NCBI RefSeq assembly: GCF_004361855.1
Contig: NZ_SNWQ01000001.1
Coordinates: 791,961-855,960, forward strand
Origin: Kribbella caucasensis
Lineage (GTDB): Bacteria > Actinomycetota > Actinomycetes > Propionibacteriales > Kribbellaceae
Reading direction: 5' to 3'
DNA length: 64,000 nucleotides
Below are positions 25,509-35,371 of the stretch, piece after piece; position 1 is the first letter of the stretch; each line of letters begins with the position of its first letter. The notes below the pieces were generated by a model. It was not told the DNA's origin. It did no database searches and was given only the letters and a program-made list of their open reading frames with translations. Position numbers and translations under genes: made by a program.

Positions 25509-26136
25509 TTGCCAGCGCTTGATCCAGGATCTTGGACCACTGACGCACGATGCCCCGCCGGCGTGCGGTGTCGTCGGTCAGCAGGGCCGCGAGGCCGAGC
25601 CCGCGAGCCATGTCGAGGACACCTTGTACGGTCTCGCGGACCCCCGGTGTCCGCTCGCTCACGTCGAGCACTTCCAGGAGCGCGCGATGTGCCTGACGTC
25701 CGACATGGGCCTCAAGCTGCACGATCTGCCGGCGTAGCGGTTCCTCTGTCGACGCCGCGACCCAGAGATGCAGTGCGGCCCGGAACAGCGGACCCGAATA
25801 GACATCCGCCAGCATCGACACGATCGCCTCGGTCCGGCCCGCGCCGACCGGCAGCGCAGCCGCCTGCGAGCGGATCTCCGCCAGCCGGACCTCGGTCATG
25901 TGTTCCACCGCCGCCGCGAACAGGTCCGCACGGGTAGGGAAGTGGTGCTGCGCCGCACCGCGGGACACCCCCGCCCGCGCCGCGACCACCGCCACAGTGG
26001 TCGCGGCATACCCGACCTCGGCCAGCGATTCCATCGCCGCCTCCAGCAGCTTCCGCCGAGTAGCCCGACTCCGATCCTGCTGCGGTTCCCGCACCACGGC
26101 CGGACCCGACGGAGCTGACCGGGCGGCTTCACTCAC
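25501..26136 (-). CDS. TetR-family regulator of the acyl-CoA catabolic operon
   Basis: 211 residues with a canonical TetR helix-turn-helix (about 25-70, TTVAVVAARAGVSRGAAQHHFPTRADLF). The rest is the ligand-binding helical bundle. It is the last gene of the minus-strand operon and overlaps the acyl-CoA ligase by 8 bp, so it is co-transcribed with the pathway it probably represses, with an acyl-CoA or free acid as likely inducer. Candidate binding sites are the CTYTGACGG repeats upstream of the ligase (27707-27756). Confidence 0.85.
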   Translation of the reverse strand: MSEAARSAPSGPAVVREPQQDRSRATRRKLLEAAMESLAEVGYAATTVAVVAARAGVSRGAAQHHFPTRADLFAAAVEHMTEVRLAEIRSQAAALPVGAGRTEAIVSMLADVYSGPLFRAALHLWVAASTEEPLRRQIVQLEAHVGRQAHRALLEVLDVSERTPGVRETVQGVLDMARGLGLAALLTDDTARRRGIVRQWSKILDQALATS

Positions 26137-27694
26137 GCGCGGCCTCCTTGGCTCTCAGCTCGCGACGCAGGATCTTGCCCGACGCCGCCTTCGGCACGGC
26201 CTCGATGAACTCCACCTGCCGCACCTTCTTGTACGGCGCGACCCGGGCCGCCACGTAATCGATCACGTCCTGCTCGGTCAACTCCATCCCCGGCATCGGT
26301 ACCACGAACGCCTTCGGCACCTCGTTGCCCTCGGACTGCACCCCGATCACCGCAGCGTCAGCGATCCGCGAATCGGTCAGCAAAACCGCCTCCAGCTCCG
26401 CCGGCGGCACCTGGTAGCCGTGGTACTTGATCAACTCTTTCAGCCGATCGACCACATACAGGTAGCCCCGCGCGTCCACCCGCCCGATGTCGCCGGTGTG
26501 CAACCACCCATCCGGGTCGATGGTCGCGTCGGTCTCGGCCTGCCGGCCCAGATACCCCTTCATCACCTGGGGCCCGCGAATCCAGACCTCCCCGGTCTCA
26601 CCATCGCCCACATCATTGCCATCGGCACCGACCAGCCGCATCTCGGTGGACGGGAACAACTTGCCCACGGCACCAGGCGGCGGATCCTGGTCGTCCTGCG
26701 GCACCGCGTGCGTACCAGGCGACAACTCCGTCATCCCATAGGCCTGCAGTACCGCGTGCAACCCCAACCTCTTCGCGCACGCCTCAGCCAGCTCCCCGTC
26801 CAACGGCGCTGCCGCACACGTCACGTACTTCAGCGCCGACAGGTCCACCCCATCCACAGCAGGATGCTTCGCCAGCGCGAGCACGATCGGCGGCGCCACG
26901 AAGGCACGCGTGATCGCGTACTTCTCCAACGTGCCGAGGAACTGGTCCAGGTCGAACTTCGGCAACACCACCACCGTCGCGCCCAGCCGCAGCGGCAGGT
27001 TCATCAGCACGGTCAGCCCGTAGATGTGGAAGAACGGCAGGATCGCGATGATCTTCTCGTTCTCGGCGACGTTGATCGTCACCTCGGCCTGCGCGATGTT
27101 CGTCGCGATGTTCCGGTGCGTCAGCATCACGCCTTTGGCCGCGCCCGTCGTCCCGCTCGAATAGGGCAGTACTGCGACATCCTCGGCCGGGTCGATCTCC
27201 ACAACAGGCTCAGGCCCGGTGCTGGCCACCAGTTCCATCACCGAGCGGAACCCATCAGCCTGGTCGCAGACGAAGATCTCCTGCACGTCCGTACCCTCGA
27301 TCGCCGCGGTCGCGACCGGCAGGAAGAGCGAAATCGTCACCAGCAACTTCGTCTTCGAGTCGACCAGTTGCTTGTGTAACTCGTCCGCCGTGTAGAGCGC
27401 GTTGACCGTGGTCACCGTGGCGCCGGCCCGGGTCGCGCCGTAGAACACGACCGGGTAGAGGATCGTGTTCGGGCTGTAGAGGGCGATCACGTCGCCGGGC
27501 CGGATCCCGAGCTCGGCGAACCCGGCGGCGATCCGCCGGCTCATACCGTCGAGCTGCGCGTAGCTGATCTCCCGGCCGCTCACCCCGTCCACCAGGGCCG
27601 GCCGATCGCCGTACTCCGCCGCGCGGCCGAGCACCGCGTCATGAATCGGCACATCGACCACTTCGACCGGTGGGAACTCACTGTGGATGACCAT
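26129..27694 (-). CDS. Acyl-CoA synthetase / 4-coumarate-CoA-ligase-like AMP ligase
   Basis: 521-residue adenylate-forming ligase that activates a carboxylic acid to its CoA thioester with ATP. Motifs: P-loop-like LPYSSGTTGAAKGVMLTHRN, the aromatic YGMTELSP (A5), GELWIRGPQVMKGYLG-type A7 (here TGEVWIRGPQVMKGYLG), and the C-terminal lysine in PKAASGKILRREL (A10). The nearest group is 4-coumarate-CoA ligase-like; in this operon the substrate is more likely a terpenoid or branched acid than a phenylpropanoid. A 65-bp spacer with three CTYTGACGG copies separates it from the acyl-CoA dehydrogenase upstream, so it may have its own promoter. Confidence 0.86.
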   Translation of the reverse strand: MVIHSEFPPVEVVDVPIHDAVLGRAAEYGDRPALVDGVSGREISYAQLDGMSRRIAAGFAELGIRPGDVIALYSPNTILYPVVFYGATRAGATVTTVNALYTADELHKQLVDSKTKLLVTISLFLPVATAAIEGTDVQEIFVCDQADGFRSVMELVASTGPEPVVEIDPAEDVAVLPYSSGTTGAAKGVMLTHRNIATNIAQAEVTINVAENEKIIAILPFFHIYGLTVLMNLPLRLGATVVVLPKFDLDQFLGTLEKYAITRAFVAPPIVLALAKHPAVDGVDLSALKYVTCAAAPLDGELAEACAKRLGLHAVLQAYGMTELSPGTHAVPQDDQDPPPGAVGKLFPSTEMRLVGADGNDVGDGETGEVWIRGPQVMKGYLGRQAETDATIDPDGWLHTGDIGRVDARGYLYVVDRLKELIKYHGYQVPPAELEAVLLTDSRIADAAVIGVQSEGNEVPKAFVVPMPGMELTEQDVIDYVAARVAPYKKVRQVEFIEAVPKAASGKILRRELRAKEAARE

Positions 27695-27706
27695 CGCAGG
27701 CCCGTC

Positions 27707-27756
27707 CTCTCTGACGGATTGGTCTCTCTGACGGTTTGGTGCTCAGACTTTGACGG
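27707..27756. repeat. 17-bp tandem repeat plus third half-copy, operator-like
   Basis: Positions 27707-27723 and 27724-27740 are tandem 17-bp units (CTCTCTGACGGWTTGGT) differing at one base; CTTTGACGG at 27748-27756 is a third, shorter copy. They fill the gap between the acyl-CoA dehydrogenase stop and the acyl-CoA ligase start, just upstream of the ligase-TetR pair. The location suits a binding site for the operon's TetR or an internal promoter. Confidence 0.5.
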
Positions 27757-27759
27757 ACT

Positions 27760-28917
27760 TCAGTACGACTTCGGAAGGCCCAGCGAATGCTGGGCGACGA
27801 AGTTGAGGATCATCTCCCGGCTGACCGGCGCGATCCGGGTCGCCCGGGCAGCGGCGACCAGCGAGGCGACGCCGTACTCGGTGGTCATCCCGTTCCCGCC
27901 GAGCGACTGGACCGCTTGATCAGTCGCGCGTACCGCGACCTCGCCGGCCGCGTACTTGGCCATGTTCGCGGCTTCCCCGGCGGCCAGGTCCTCGCCCGCG
28001 TCGTACAGGGCGGCCGCCTTCTGCAGCATCAGCCGGGCCAGTTCGAGCTCGATCTTGATCTGCGCCAGCGGATGGGAGATGCCCTGGTGCGCACCGATCG
28101 GGCCGTTCCAGACCTGCCGTTCGTTGACGTAGGCGACCGCCTTGCCGAGCGCGTGCCGGGCGATCCCGATCGCGAAGGCGGACGCCATGATCCGCTCCGG
28201 GTTGAGCCCGGCGAACAGCTGCAGCAGCGCGGCGTCCTCCGATCCGACCAGCGCATCGGCGGGCAGCCGCACGTCGTCGAGGAACAACGAGAACTGCTTG
28301 TCCGGACTGATCAGATCCATCTCGATCTTGCGGTACTCCACCCCGCGAGCGTCGATCGGCACGATGAACAGGGCCGGCTTCAACCGCCCGGTCCGCGCGT
28401 CCTCGGTCCGGCCGACCACCAGCACGGCCTGGGCGACATCGAGACCGGAGATGAAGACCTTCCGCCCGGACAGCGACCACCCGTCCTCGGTACGCCGGGC
28501 CGTCGTGGTGATGTTGTGCGAGTTCGACCCGGCATCCGGTTCTGTGATCGCGAACGCCATCGTGGTCGACCCGTCCGCGAGGCCGGGCAGCCAACGGCGC
28601 TTCTGGTCGCCGGTGCCGAACCGGCTGATCACGGTGCCGCAGATCGACGGCGACACGACCATCATCAGCAACGGACAACCCGCCGCGCCGAGCTCCTCCA
28701 GCACGATCGACAGGTCGGCCATCCCGCCACCACCGCCGCCATACTCCTCCGGCAGGTTGACCCCGAGATAGCCGAGCTTGCCGGCCTCCTCCCAGAGCTC
28801 GGTGGTGTGGCCGCCGGTCCGCGCCTTCTCGGTGAACCAGCCGTACCCGTACTTCTTGCCCAGCTCACTCACCGCCGCCCGCAACGCCCGGCGCTCCTCC
28901 GACTCGACGAAACTCAT
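27760..28917 (-). CDS. Acyl-CoA dehydrogenase
   Basis: 385-residue flavoprotein that would put an alpha,beta double bond into an acyl-CoA. Family motifs: the N-terminal helical domain with GYLGVNLPEEYGG, the middle beta-domain FAITEPDAGSNSHNITTTA that contacts FAD, and the C-terminal QSLGGNGMTTEYGVASLVAAARATRI near the active site. It resembles isovaleryl- or citronellyl-CoA dehydrogenases more than medium-chain types. It is the second acyl-CoA dehydrogenase of the operon and overlaps the carboxylase alpha gene by 4 bp, indicating coupled translation. Confidence 0.87.
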   Translation of the reverse strand: MSFVESEERRALRAAVSELGKKYGYGWFTEKARTGGHTTELWEEAGKLGYLGVNLPEEYGGGGGGMADLSIVLEELGAAGCPLLMMVVSPSICGTVISRFGTGDQKRRWLPGLADGSTTMAFAITEPDAGSNSHNITTTARRTEDGWSLSGRKVFISGLDVAQAVLVVGRTEDARTGRLKPALFIVPIDARGVEYRKIEMDLISPDKQFSLFLDDVRLPADALVGSEDAALLQLFAGLNPERIMASAFAIGIARHALGKAVAYVNERQVWNGPIGAHQGISHPLAQIKIELELARLMLQKAAALYDAGEDLAAGEAANMAKYAAGEVAVRATDQAVQSLGGNGMTTEYGVASLVAAARATRIAPVSREMILNFVAQHSLGLPKSY

Positions 28918-30884
28918 TCGCCCTCCCCTTCTCGTACGACCGCCAGGACCGCGCCAACCTCGACCTGCTGACCGGCTGAAACCGTGAGCTCAACGACAAC
29001 CCCGTCGGCCGGGGCGGAGATGGTGTGCTCCATCTTCATCGCCTCCAACCACAGCAACGGCTGCCCCTTTTCCACCTCGTCGCCGACCGCCACCCCGACC
29101 CGGATCACCGTGCCCGGCATTGGCGCGAGCAAGGACCCGGCCGCCACCTGATGCGACGGATCCGTGAACCGCTCCAAGGGAGTCAGCGCGACCGACCCGA
29201 GCGACGAGTCCACACAAACCAACCCGGGATAGGCCGCCACCTCGAACGTCCGCCGCACATCCCCGACCTCGAGGACCGCCCGATCGGGGCCGAGCGCAAC
29301 CAACGACACGTCCCCGTCAACGACCAAGCCGTCCCGAGTCAGCCGATAAGACACCTCGTACGTCGAGTCGCCCGCGCTGAACGTCTTCCGTTGGGACTGG
29401 GACGGGAGATTCCGCCAGCCACTCGGCAACCGGTTCTGCACCGTCGCGGTCTCCCGACGCGCGGCCGCATCGGCGAGGGCGGCCGCCAACGCCGACAACT
29501 CCTCAGCTGCCTTGTCCGCAAGGGGTTCCGCCAGTACGTCAAGCCCATGACGATCTAGGAAGGCGGTATCCGTCTCCCCGTCGAGGAACGCCCGATGCCG
29601 CAGAATCCGGACCAGCAGATCCCGGTTCGTCCGTACGCCGTGGATCTCGGCCCGCGCCAATTCGGCCGCCAACCGCATCGCCGCCTCGGTCCGGGTCGCT
29701 CCCCACACGATCACCTTGGCGAGCATCGCGTCGTAGTACGGCGACACCTCGGACCCATCGATGACGCCCGAGTCGACGCGCACCCAGGGCGTACCCTCGC
29801 GTGGTCCGCCCGGTGCGAACTCGGCTCCGGGCAAGTGGAATCGGTGCAGCCGTCCGGTCTGCGGTTGCCAGTCGTGCGCGGGGTCCTCGGCGTACAGGCG
29901 CACCTCGATCGAGTGCCCCACGGCGGCCGGCGGCTCGGGCGGCAGCGCCTCACCGGCGGCGATCGAGAACTGCAACGCGACCAGGTCGAGGCCTGTGGTC
30001 GACTCCGTCACCGGGTGCTCCACCTGGAGTCGCGTGTTCATCTCCAGGAAGAAGAAGTTGCCCTGCTCATCGGCCAGGAACTCGACCGTTCCAGCCCCGA
30101 CGTACCCGATCGCCTCCGCGGCTTTCCGCGCGGCGTCGAACAGCTCGGTCCGCATCGACGGAATCCGTTCCACCAAAGGCGAAGGCGCCTCCTCGACGAC
30201 CTTCTGGTGCCGCCGCTGAATCGAGCACTCACGCTCACCGACCGCCCAAATCGTGCCATGCTGGTCGGCGAGCATCTGCACCTCGATGTGCCGCCCGGTC
30301 GCGAGGTACCGCTCGCAAAACACCGTCCCGTCCCCGAACGCCGACAACGCCTCCGCCGACGCCGCCTCGATCTCCCCGGCGAGCTCCTCCAGCCGATGCA
30401 CGACCCGCATCCCGCGCCCGCCACCCCCGGCCGACGCCTTCACCAGCACCGGCAGGTCGTCCGCACCGACCGACGCAGGCGTGAGCTCAGCCAACACCGG
30501 TACGCCGGCCGCGGCCATCAACTTCTTCGCCTCGATCTTCGACCCCATCGACGAGATCGCCGCAGCCGGCGGCCCGATCCAGGTCAGCCCCGCATCGACC
30601 ACGGCCTGCGCGAAGTCGGCATTCTCGGACAAGAATCCGTATCCGGGATGAACCGCGTCCGCCCCGGCCTTCCGCGCCGCCTCGATCACCAGTTCGGCGT
30701 TCAGATAGGTCTCACCTGGTGCCGTCCCGGGAAGGTGAACGGCGGCGTCCGCCTCCCCGACGTACGGCATCTCCGCGTCCGCCGTCGAATGCACCGCAAC
30801 ACACTGCAACCCCAGCCCGCGAGCCGTCCGGAAGATCCGCCGGGCGATCTCCCCGCGATTGGCAACCAGCACAGAAGCAATCAC
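28914..30884 (-). CDS. Acyl-CoA carboxylase alpha subunit (biotin carboxylase plus biotin carrier)
   Basis: 656 residues. N-terminal biotin carboxylase (about 1-445: VLVANRGEIARRIFRTA, ATP-grasp KASAGGGGRGMR, EMNTRLQVEHPVTE), a linker domain, and a C-terminal biotinyl domain with the biotinylated lysine K617 in EAMKMEH. The size matches the alpha chains of methylcrotonyl-, geranyl- and propionyl-CoA carboxylases. Together with the beta subunit encoded just upstream it would carboxylate an unsaturated branched acyl-CoA. Its ATG overlaps nothing upstream (10-bp gap), and its end overlaps the acyl-CoA dehydrogenase gene. Confidence 0.9.
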   Translation of the reverse strand: MIASVLVANRGEIARRIFRTARGLGLQCVAVHSTADAEMPYVGEADAAVHLPGTAPGETYLNAELVIEAARKAGADAVHPGYGFLSENADFAQAVVDAGLTWIGPPAAAISSMGSKIEAKKLMAAAGVPVLAELTPASVGADDLPVLVKASAGGGGRGMRVVHRLEELAGEIEAASAEALSAFGDGTVFCERYLATGRHIEVQMLADQHGTIWAVGERECSIQRRHQKVVEEAPSPLVERIPSMRTELFDAARKAAEAIGYVGAGTVEFLADEQGNFFFLEMNTRLQVEHPVTESTTGLDLVALQFSIAAGEALPPEPPAAVGHSIEVRLYAEDPAHDWQPQTGRLHRFHLPGAEFAPGGPREGTPWVRVDSGVIDGSEVSPYYDAMLAKVIVWGATRTEAAMRLAAELARAEIHGVRTNRDLLVRILRHRAFLDGETDTAFLDRHGLDVLAEPLADKAAEELSALAAALADAAARRETATVQNRLPSGWRNLPSQSQRKTFSAGDSTYEVSYRLTRDGLVVDGDVSLVALGPDRAVLEVGDVRRTFEVAAYPGLVCVDSSLGSVALTPLERFTDPSHQVAAGSLLAPMPGTVIRVGVAVGDEVEKGQPLLWLEAMKMEHTISAPADGVVVELTVSAGQQVEVGAVLAVVREGEGE

Positions 30885-30894
30885 AGCGGCGCCC

Positions 30895-32523
30895 TCACAT
30901 CCGGAAGACGCCGAAGTTGGCGCCGTCGAAGCGGGTCCCCTCGACCGGCGCCGAGTGGATGGCGGACAGGCACAGACCGAGGACCGTGCGGGTGTCGCGA
31001 GGGTCGATCACGCCATCGTCATACGGACGCCCGGACAGGAACATCGGCAACGACTCCGCCTCGATCTGGCCCTCGACGTACGCACGCATCGCGGCATCCC
31101 CGTCCTCGTCGTACGGCTGGTTCTTCGCGGCAGCGGCCGCGCGCGCGACAATCGACAGCACCCCGGCGAGCTGCTGCGGCCCCATCACCGCGGACTTAGC
31201 CGACGGCCAGGCGAACAGGAACCGCGGATCGAACGCCCGCCCGCACATCCCGTAGTGCCCGGCGCCGTACGACGCGCCCATCAGGATCGAGATGTGCGGG
31301 ACCTTCGAGTTCGAGACCGCGTTGATCATTTGCGCGCCGTGCTTGATGATGCCGCCCTGCTCGTACTCCTGGCCGACCATGTAACCGGTCGTGTTGTGCA
31401 GGAAGATCAGCGGTGTGCTCGACTGGTTCGCCAGTTGGATGAACTGGGCCGCCTTCTGCGACTCCTCGCTGAACAGCACCCCGCGCGCGTTCGCCAGGAT
31501 CCCGACCGGATACCCGTGCACCGACGCCCACCCGGTCGCGAGCGAGGACCCGTACAACGGCTTGAACTCGTCGAACACCGACCCGTCCACCACCCGGGCG
31601 ATCACGTCCCGCGGATCGAACGGGATCCTGAGGTCGCCGGGCACGATCCCCAGCAAGTCGTCCACGTCGTACAAGGGCTCCTCGTACTGCGCTGCCGGGG
31701 GCGGGCCGAGCTTCTTCCAGTTCAGCCGGGAGACGATCTGCCGTCCGAGCCGGATCGCGTCCGGCTCGTCGACGGCGAAGTAGTCCGCCAGCCCCGAGAC
31801 GCGTGCGTGCATCGAGGCGCCGCCGAGCGACTCGTCGTCAGCGTCCTCACCGGTCGCCATCTTCACCAGCGGAGGACCGGCCAGGAACACCTTCGCGCCG
31901 CCGTCGACCATCACCACGTAGTCGCTCATCCCGGGGATGTAGGCGCCGCCCGCGGTCGAGTTGCCGAAGACGAGCGCGATGGTCGGGATCCCCTCGGCCG
32001 ACAACCGGGTCAGGTTGCGGAACATCGCGCCGCCGGGGATGAAGATCTCCTTCTGCGTCGGCAGATCCGCGCCACCCGACTCGACCAGGCTGATCACCGG
32101 CAGACGGTTGGCCCGCGCGATCTCGTCCGCCCGCAACGCCTTGCGCAGGGTCCACGGGTTGCTGGCGCCGCCCTTGACGGTCGGGTCGTTCGCGGTGATC
32201 AGGCACTCGACGCCTTCCACCACGCCGATCCCGGTGACCAGGCTCGCCCCGACGGTGAAGTCACTGCCCCAACCCGCGAGCGGCGACAACTCGAGGAACG
32301 CCGAATCCGGGTCCAGGAGCAACTCGATCCGTTCCCGCGCGAGCAGCTTCCCGCGCTGGTGATGCCGGTCGACGTACTTCGCCCCGCCCCCCGCGAGCGC
32401 CTTCTGATGCTCCCCTTCGATCGCGGCCAACTTCTCCAGCATCGCCGCCCGGTTCTCCACGCTTGCGTCCGAAGAACCGAGCGTCCTGGCGCTCGCTTCT
32501 TCGGACGCTGCGAATCGGGTCAT
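30895..32523 (-). CDS. Acyl-CoA carboxylase beta subunit (carboxyltransferase)
   Basis: 542-residue crotonase-fold carboxyltransferase that would transfer CO2 from biotin to an acyl-CoA. Motifs of the methylcrotonyl-CoA carboxylase beta group: VESGGADLPTQKEIF, FGNSTAGGAYIPGMSDY, the second oxyanion site FLHNTTGYMVGQEYE and GASYGAGHYGMCGRAFDPRF. The start ATG 32523 overlaps the upstream dehydrogenase stop as ATGA. The first 22 residues are not conserved and are largely encoded by a 44-bp near-perfect palindrome (32465-32508), so an alternative GTG at 32460 after the palindrome should be considered. Confidence 0.9.
   Translation of the reverse strand: MTRFAASEEASARTLGSSDASVENRAAMLEKLAAIEGEHQKALAGGGAKYVDRHHQRGKLLARERIELLLDPDSAFLELSPLAGWGSDFTVGASLVTGIGVVEGVECLITANDPTVKGGASNPWTLRKALRADEIARANRLPVISLVESGGADLPTQKEIFIPGGAMFRNLTRLSAEGIPTIALVFGNSTAGGAYIPGMSDYVVMVDGGAKVFLAGPPLVKMATGEDADDESLGGASMHARVSGLADYFAVDEPDAIRLGRQIVSRLNWKKLGPPPAAQYEEPLYDVDDLLGIVPGDLRIPFDPRDVIARVVDGSVFDEFKPLYGSSLATGWASVHGYPVGILANARGVLFSEESQKAAQFIQLANQSSTPLIFLHNTTGYMVGQEYEQGGIIKHGAQMINAVSNSKVPHISILMGASYGAGHYGMCGRAFDPRFLFAWPSAKSAVMGPQQLAGVLSIVARAAAAAKNQPYDEDGDAAMRAYVEGQIEAESLPMFLSGRPYDDGVIDPRDTRTVLGLCLSAIHSAPVEGTRFDGANFGVFRM
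32465..32508. repeat. 44-bp near-perfect palindrome inside the carboxylase beta 5' coding region
   Basis: Two 19-bp arms (32465-32483 and 32490-32508) pair with one mismatch around a 6-bp loop TCCTGG. Read on the minus strand the element encodes residues of the non-conserved N-terminal extension (about residues 6-20). A 19-bp stem this near the ribosome binding site is unexpected inside a gene and is not followed by a T-run. Confidence 0.7.
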
Positions 32524-33653
32524 GTGAGGAACCCCAATCGTTTGGAGGCGAGGGTGGTGAGGATCTCGGTGGTGCCGCCGCCGATGGCGAGGATCTTCTG
32601 GTCACGGTACTGCCGTTCCACCTCGGCCTCGCGCAGATAGCCGAGCCCACCGTGGAGTTGGAGCGCCTGATCGCAAACCCATTGGCCCGCCTCGACCGCG
32701 GTGTTCTTGGCGAAGCAAACCTCGGCGATCAGCTCGTCGCCGGCCTCGGCGCGGCGTACCACTTCATGCACGTAGACCCGGGCGACATCGATCCGCCGCG
32801 CCATCTCGGTCAGCGTGTGCTGCACCGTCTGCCGGGATATCAGCGGCCGCCCGAACGTCTCCCTCGCGCGGCACCACGCGACCGTGAGATCCAGCGCCCG
32901 TTGCGCCCCGGCGTACGCCTGGACCGCGAGAGTCAACCGCTCGGCCACGAAGTTCTGCGCGAGCTGGACGAATCCGGTACCCGCCTCGCCGACGAGGTTC
33001 TCCACCGGCACCCGTACGTCCGTGAACGCCAGCTCGGCCGTGTCCGAACAGAGCCAGCCCATCTTGTCGAGTTTGCGTGACACCTCGAAGCCGGGCGTCC
33101 CGCGTTCGATCACGAGCAGACTGATGCCGTGCGCGCCCGGCCCATCGGTTCGTACGGCCGTCGTGACGAAGTCCGCGCGGCAACCAGACGTGATGTAGGT
33201 CTTGGCGCCGTTGACGACGAAGTGGTCGCCATCCCGGCGAGCGGTGGTTCGGAGCGACGCCACATCGGACCCGCCGTCCGGCTCGGTGATCGCCAGCGCC
33301 CCGATCAACCGCCCTTCGAGCGTCGGCCGAACCCAGCGATCGAGCTGCTCCACGTTGCCCGCAGCAACGATATGCGGCAACGCGATCCCACAAGTCAGCA
33401 GCGAGGCGACGAGCCCACCCGAACCGCCGGCGTAGTGCATCTCCTCGACCACTGCGATCGCGTCCGCAAGGGAACCGCCGCCACCGCCAACCTCCTCCGG
33501 GAACCCGACTCCGAGCAGCCCGAGCTTGCCCGCCTTCTCGTGCAGCTCCCGCGGCAGCTCACCCGCCCGCTCCCACTCGGCCAACTCCGGCAACACTTCC
33601 GACGCCATGAACCGCCGCACCGTCTCTCTCAACGCATCCCGTTCGGTGCTCAA
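32520..33653 (-). CDS. Acyl-CoA dehydrogenase (citronellyl/isovaleryl-CoA type)
   Basis: 377-residue flavoenzyme; motifs LAITEPDGGSDVASLRTTA (FAD contact), KTYITSGCRADF, and LHGGLGYLREAEVERQYRD at the C-terminus. The second dehydrogenase of the operon; one may act before the carboxylase and the other on a later chain-shortened intermediate. A longer frame to 33884 lies inside the AtuA gene. The chosen TTG 33653 overlaps the AtuA stop as TTGA and has GGAGG at 7 nt, a textbook spacing, so a rare TTG start is well supported. Confidence 0.86.
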   Translation of the reverse strand: MSTERDALRETVRRFMASEVLPELAEWERAGELPRELHEKAGKLGLLGVGFPEEVGGGGGSLADAIAVVEEMHYAGGSGGLVASLLTCGIALPHIVAAGNVEQLDRWVRPTLEGRLIGALAITEPDGGSDVASLRTTARRDGDHFVVNGAKTYITSGCRADFVTTAVRTDGPGAHGISLLVIERGTPGFEVSRKLDKMGWLCSDTAELAFTDVRVPVENLVGEAGTGFVQLAQNFVAERLTLAVQAYAGAQRALDLTVAWCRARETFGRPLISRQTVQHTLTEMARRIDVARVYVHEVVRRAEAGDELIAEVCFAKNTAVEAGQWVCDQALQLHGGLGYLREAEVERQYRDQKILAIGGGTTEILTTLASKRLGFLT

Positions 33654-35371
33654 AGCAACACCTCCGGCACGTCGACGTACCGCGAGCGCAGCCATTCCCC
33701 GACCGCCTTCGCCTGTGGGTCGAACCGCGCCTGCGACGCAACCCCCTCGCCAAGCAGTCCCTCGACGACGAAGTTGACCGCCCACAGATTCGGCAACACG
33801 TATCGCGTCACGCGCAGCGGCTCCGTCTCGGGCAACAGTTCCTTGAACAACCCGATCGTCAACGCATGCGCGAGCCAGCGCCACGCGGTCTCACTCCGCA
33901 CCCAGACGCCCACATTCGCGTCGCCGCCCTTGTCTCCGCTGCGTGCTCCCGCGACTCGGCCCAGCGGCACGGACTTGGTCAGCGTGCGGGCCGGCCGTCC
34001 CGCCGCGACCAGTTGCGGCAACGGCACCGGCAGCCTCGGCTCCTCGACCGGTGCCAGCTCCCGCGTCTCGGTGGCCGGCTCGATCATCCGCCGCTCACCG
34101 CCCGGCAGCACGACCACATGCTCCACCTCACCGACCGGCACGAACCCAGCCGTGAACACCCCGTACGGCGAGGCGTCGTCAGGGGGAGCTGTCACGTGAA
34201 AGCCCGGGTAGCTGGCCAGCGCCAGTTCGACCGCGGCCCCCGAGAAGGCCCGGCCGACCACCTTCGGATCGGGGTCCTTCACCGTGCACCGGAGCAGCAC
34301 GCTCGCCTGCTCCTCGGTCTCCGCGTCCGCCTTCTCGGTCCACGCGACCGACCACTTCAGCTCGGCCGGCTTCTGCCTCAGCGCCCGTTCCAGCTGCCGC
34401 TTGACGAGGTCCGCCTTCTCTTCCAGATCCAGCCCGGTGAGTACGAAGTCCACCGCGTTCCGGAACCCGCCCACGCTGTTCAACGACACCTTGTACTCCG
34501 GCGGGGGTGGCTCGCCCTTCGCCCCGGTGATCCGGATCCGGTCCGGCCCGTCGTCCACGAGTTCGACGGTGTCCAACCGAGTGGTGACATCCGGTCCGGC
34601 GTACCGGGCGCCGGTGATCTCGTAGAGCAGTTGCGCCTTGACCGTGTCGATCGTGACCGCGCCGCCGGTGCCGTCGTGTTTGGTGATCACGCTGGACCCG
34701 TCCGCGTGGATCTCCGCGATCGGGAACCCGGGCCGGCCGAGGTCGTGGATCTCGTGGAAGAACGCGAAGTTGCCGCCGGTCGCCTGGCAACCACACTCGA
34801 TCACGTGTCCCGCGACGACCGCGCCCGCGAGTTCGTCGTACTGGTTCCGCTTCCAGCCGTGGTGGGCAGCGGCCGGGCCGACGATGACGGAGGCGTCGGT
34901 GACTCGTCCGGTGACGACCACGTCGGCGCCGGATTGGAGTGCTTCGGCGATACCCCAGGCGCCGAGGTACGCGTTGGCGGTGAGCGGTTTGCCGAGTCCG
35001 AGTTCTTCGCTGCGATCGAGGAGGTCGTCGCCCTCGACGTACGCGATCTTCGGGTGCAGGCCGAGCTTGTCCGCCAGCTCCTGGATCGCGGTCGCGAGCC
35101 CGGCCGGGTTGAGGCCGCCGGCGTTGCTGACAACGGTGACGTTGCGGTCGAGGGCTTCACCTAGTCCAGTCTCGAGCTGCTTGAGGAAGGTCCGCGCGTA
35201 ACCGAGTTTCGGGTCCTTCAGCCGGTCGCGGCCGAGGATGAGCATGGTCAGCTCGGCCAGGTAGTCGCCGGTGATCACATCCAGCGGCCCACCGGTCACC
35301 ATCTCGTGGAACGCCGTGAACCGATCCCCATAAAACCCGGACGCATTCCCGATCCGGATCGCCTCGGTCAT
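33650..35371 (-). CDS. atuA: AtuA-like protein (DUF1446), acyclic terpene utilisation family
   Basis: 573 residues of the DUF1446/AtuA family. AtuA is needed for citronellol and geraniol growth in Pseudomonas, but its reaction is unproven. Conserved stretches: [13 protein letters not shown] at the N-terminus, [37 protein letters not shown], and the C-terminal [14 protein letters not shown]. No signal or membrane segment is visible. Its neighbours on both sides overlap by 4 bp (ATGA before, TTGA after), so it is translated with the DinB-like protein and the dehydrogenase. The gene symbol is by family similarity only. Confidence 0.83.
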   Translation of the reverse strand: MTEAIRIGNASGFYGDRFTAFHEMVTGGPLDVITGDYLAELTMLILGRDRLKDPKLGYARTFLKQLETGLGEALDRNVTVVSNAGGLNPAGLATAIQELADKLGLHPKIAYVEGDDLLDRSEELGLGKPLTANAYLGAWGIAEALQSGADVVVTGRVTDASVIVGPAAAHHGWKRNQYDELAGAVVAGHVIECGCQATGGNFAFFHEIHDLGRPGFPIAEIHADGSSVITKHDGTGGAVTIDTVKAQLLYEITGARYAGPDVTTRLDTVELVDDGPDRIRITGAKGEPPPPEYKVSLNSVGGFRNAVDFVLTGLDLEEKADLVKRQLERALRQKPAELKWSVAWTEKADAETEEQASVLLRCTVKDPDPKVVGRAFSGAAVELALASYPGFHVTAPPDDASPYGVFTAGFVPVGEVEHVVVLPGGERRMIEPATETRELAPVEEPRLPVPLPQLVAAGRPARTLTKSVPLGRVAGARSGDKGGDANVGVWVRSETAWRWLAHALTIGLFKELLPETEPLRVTRYVLPNLWAVNFVVEGLLGEGVASQARFDPQAKAVGEWLRSRYVDVPEVLL

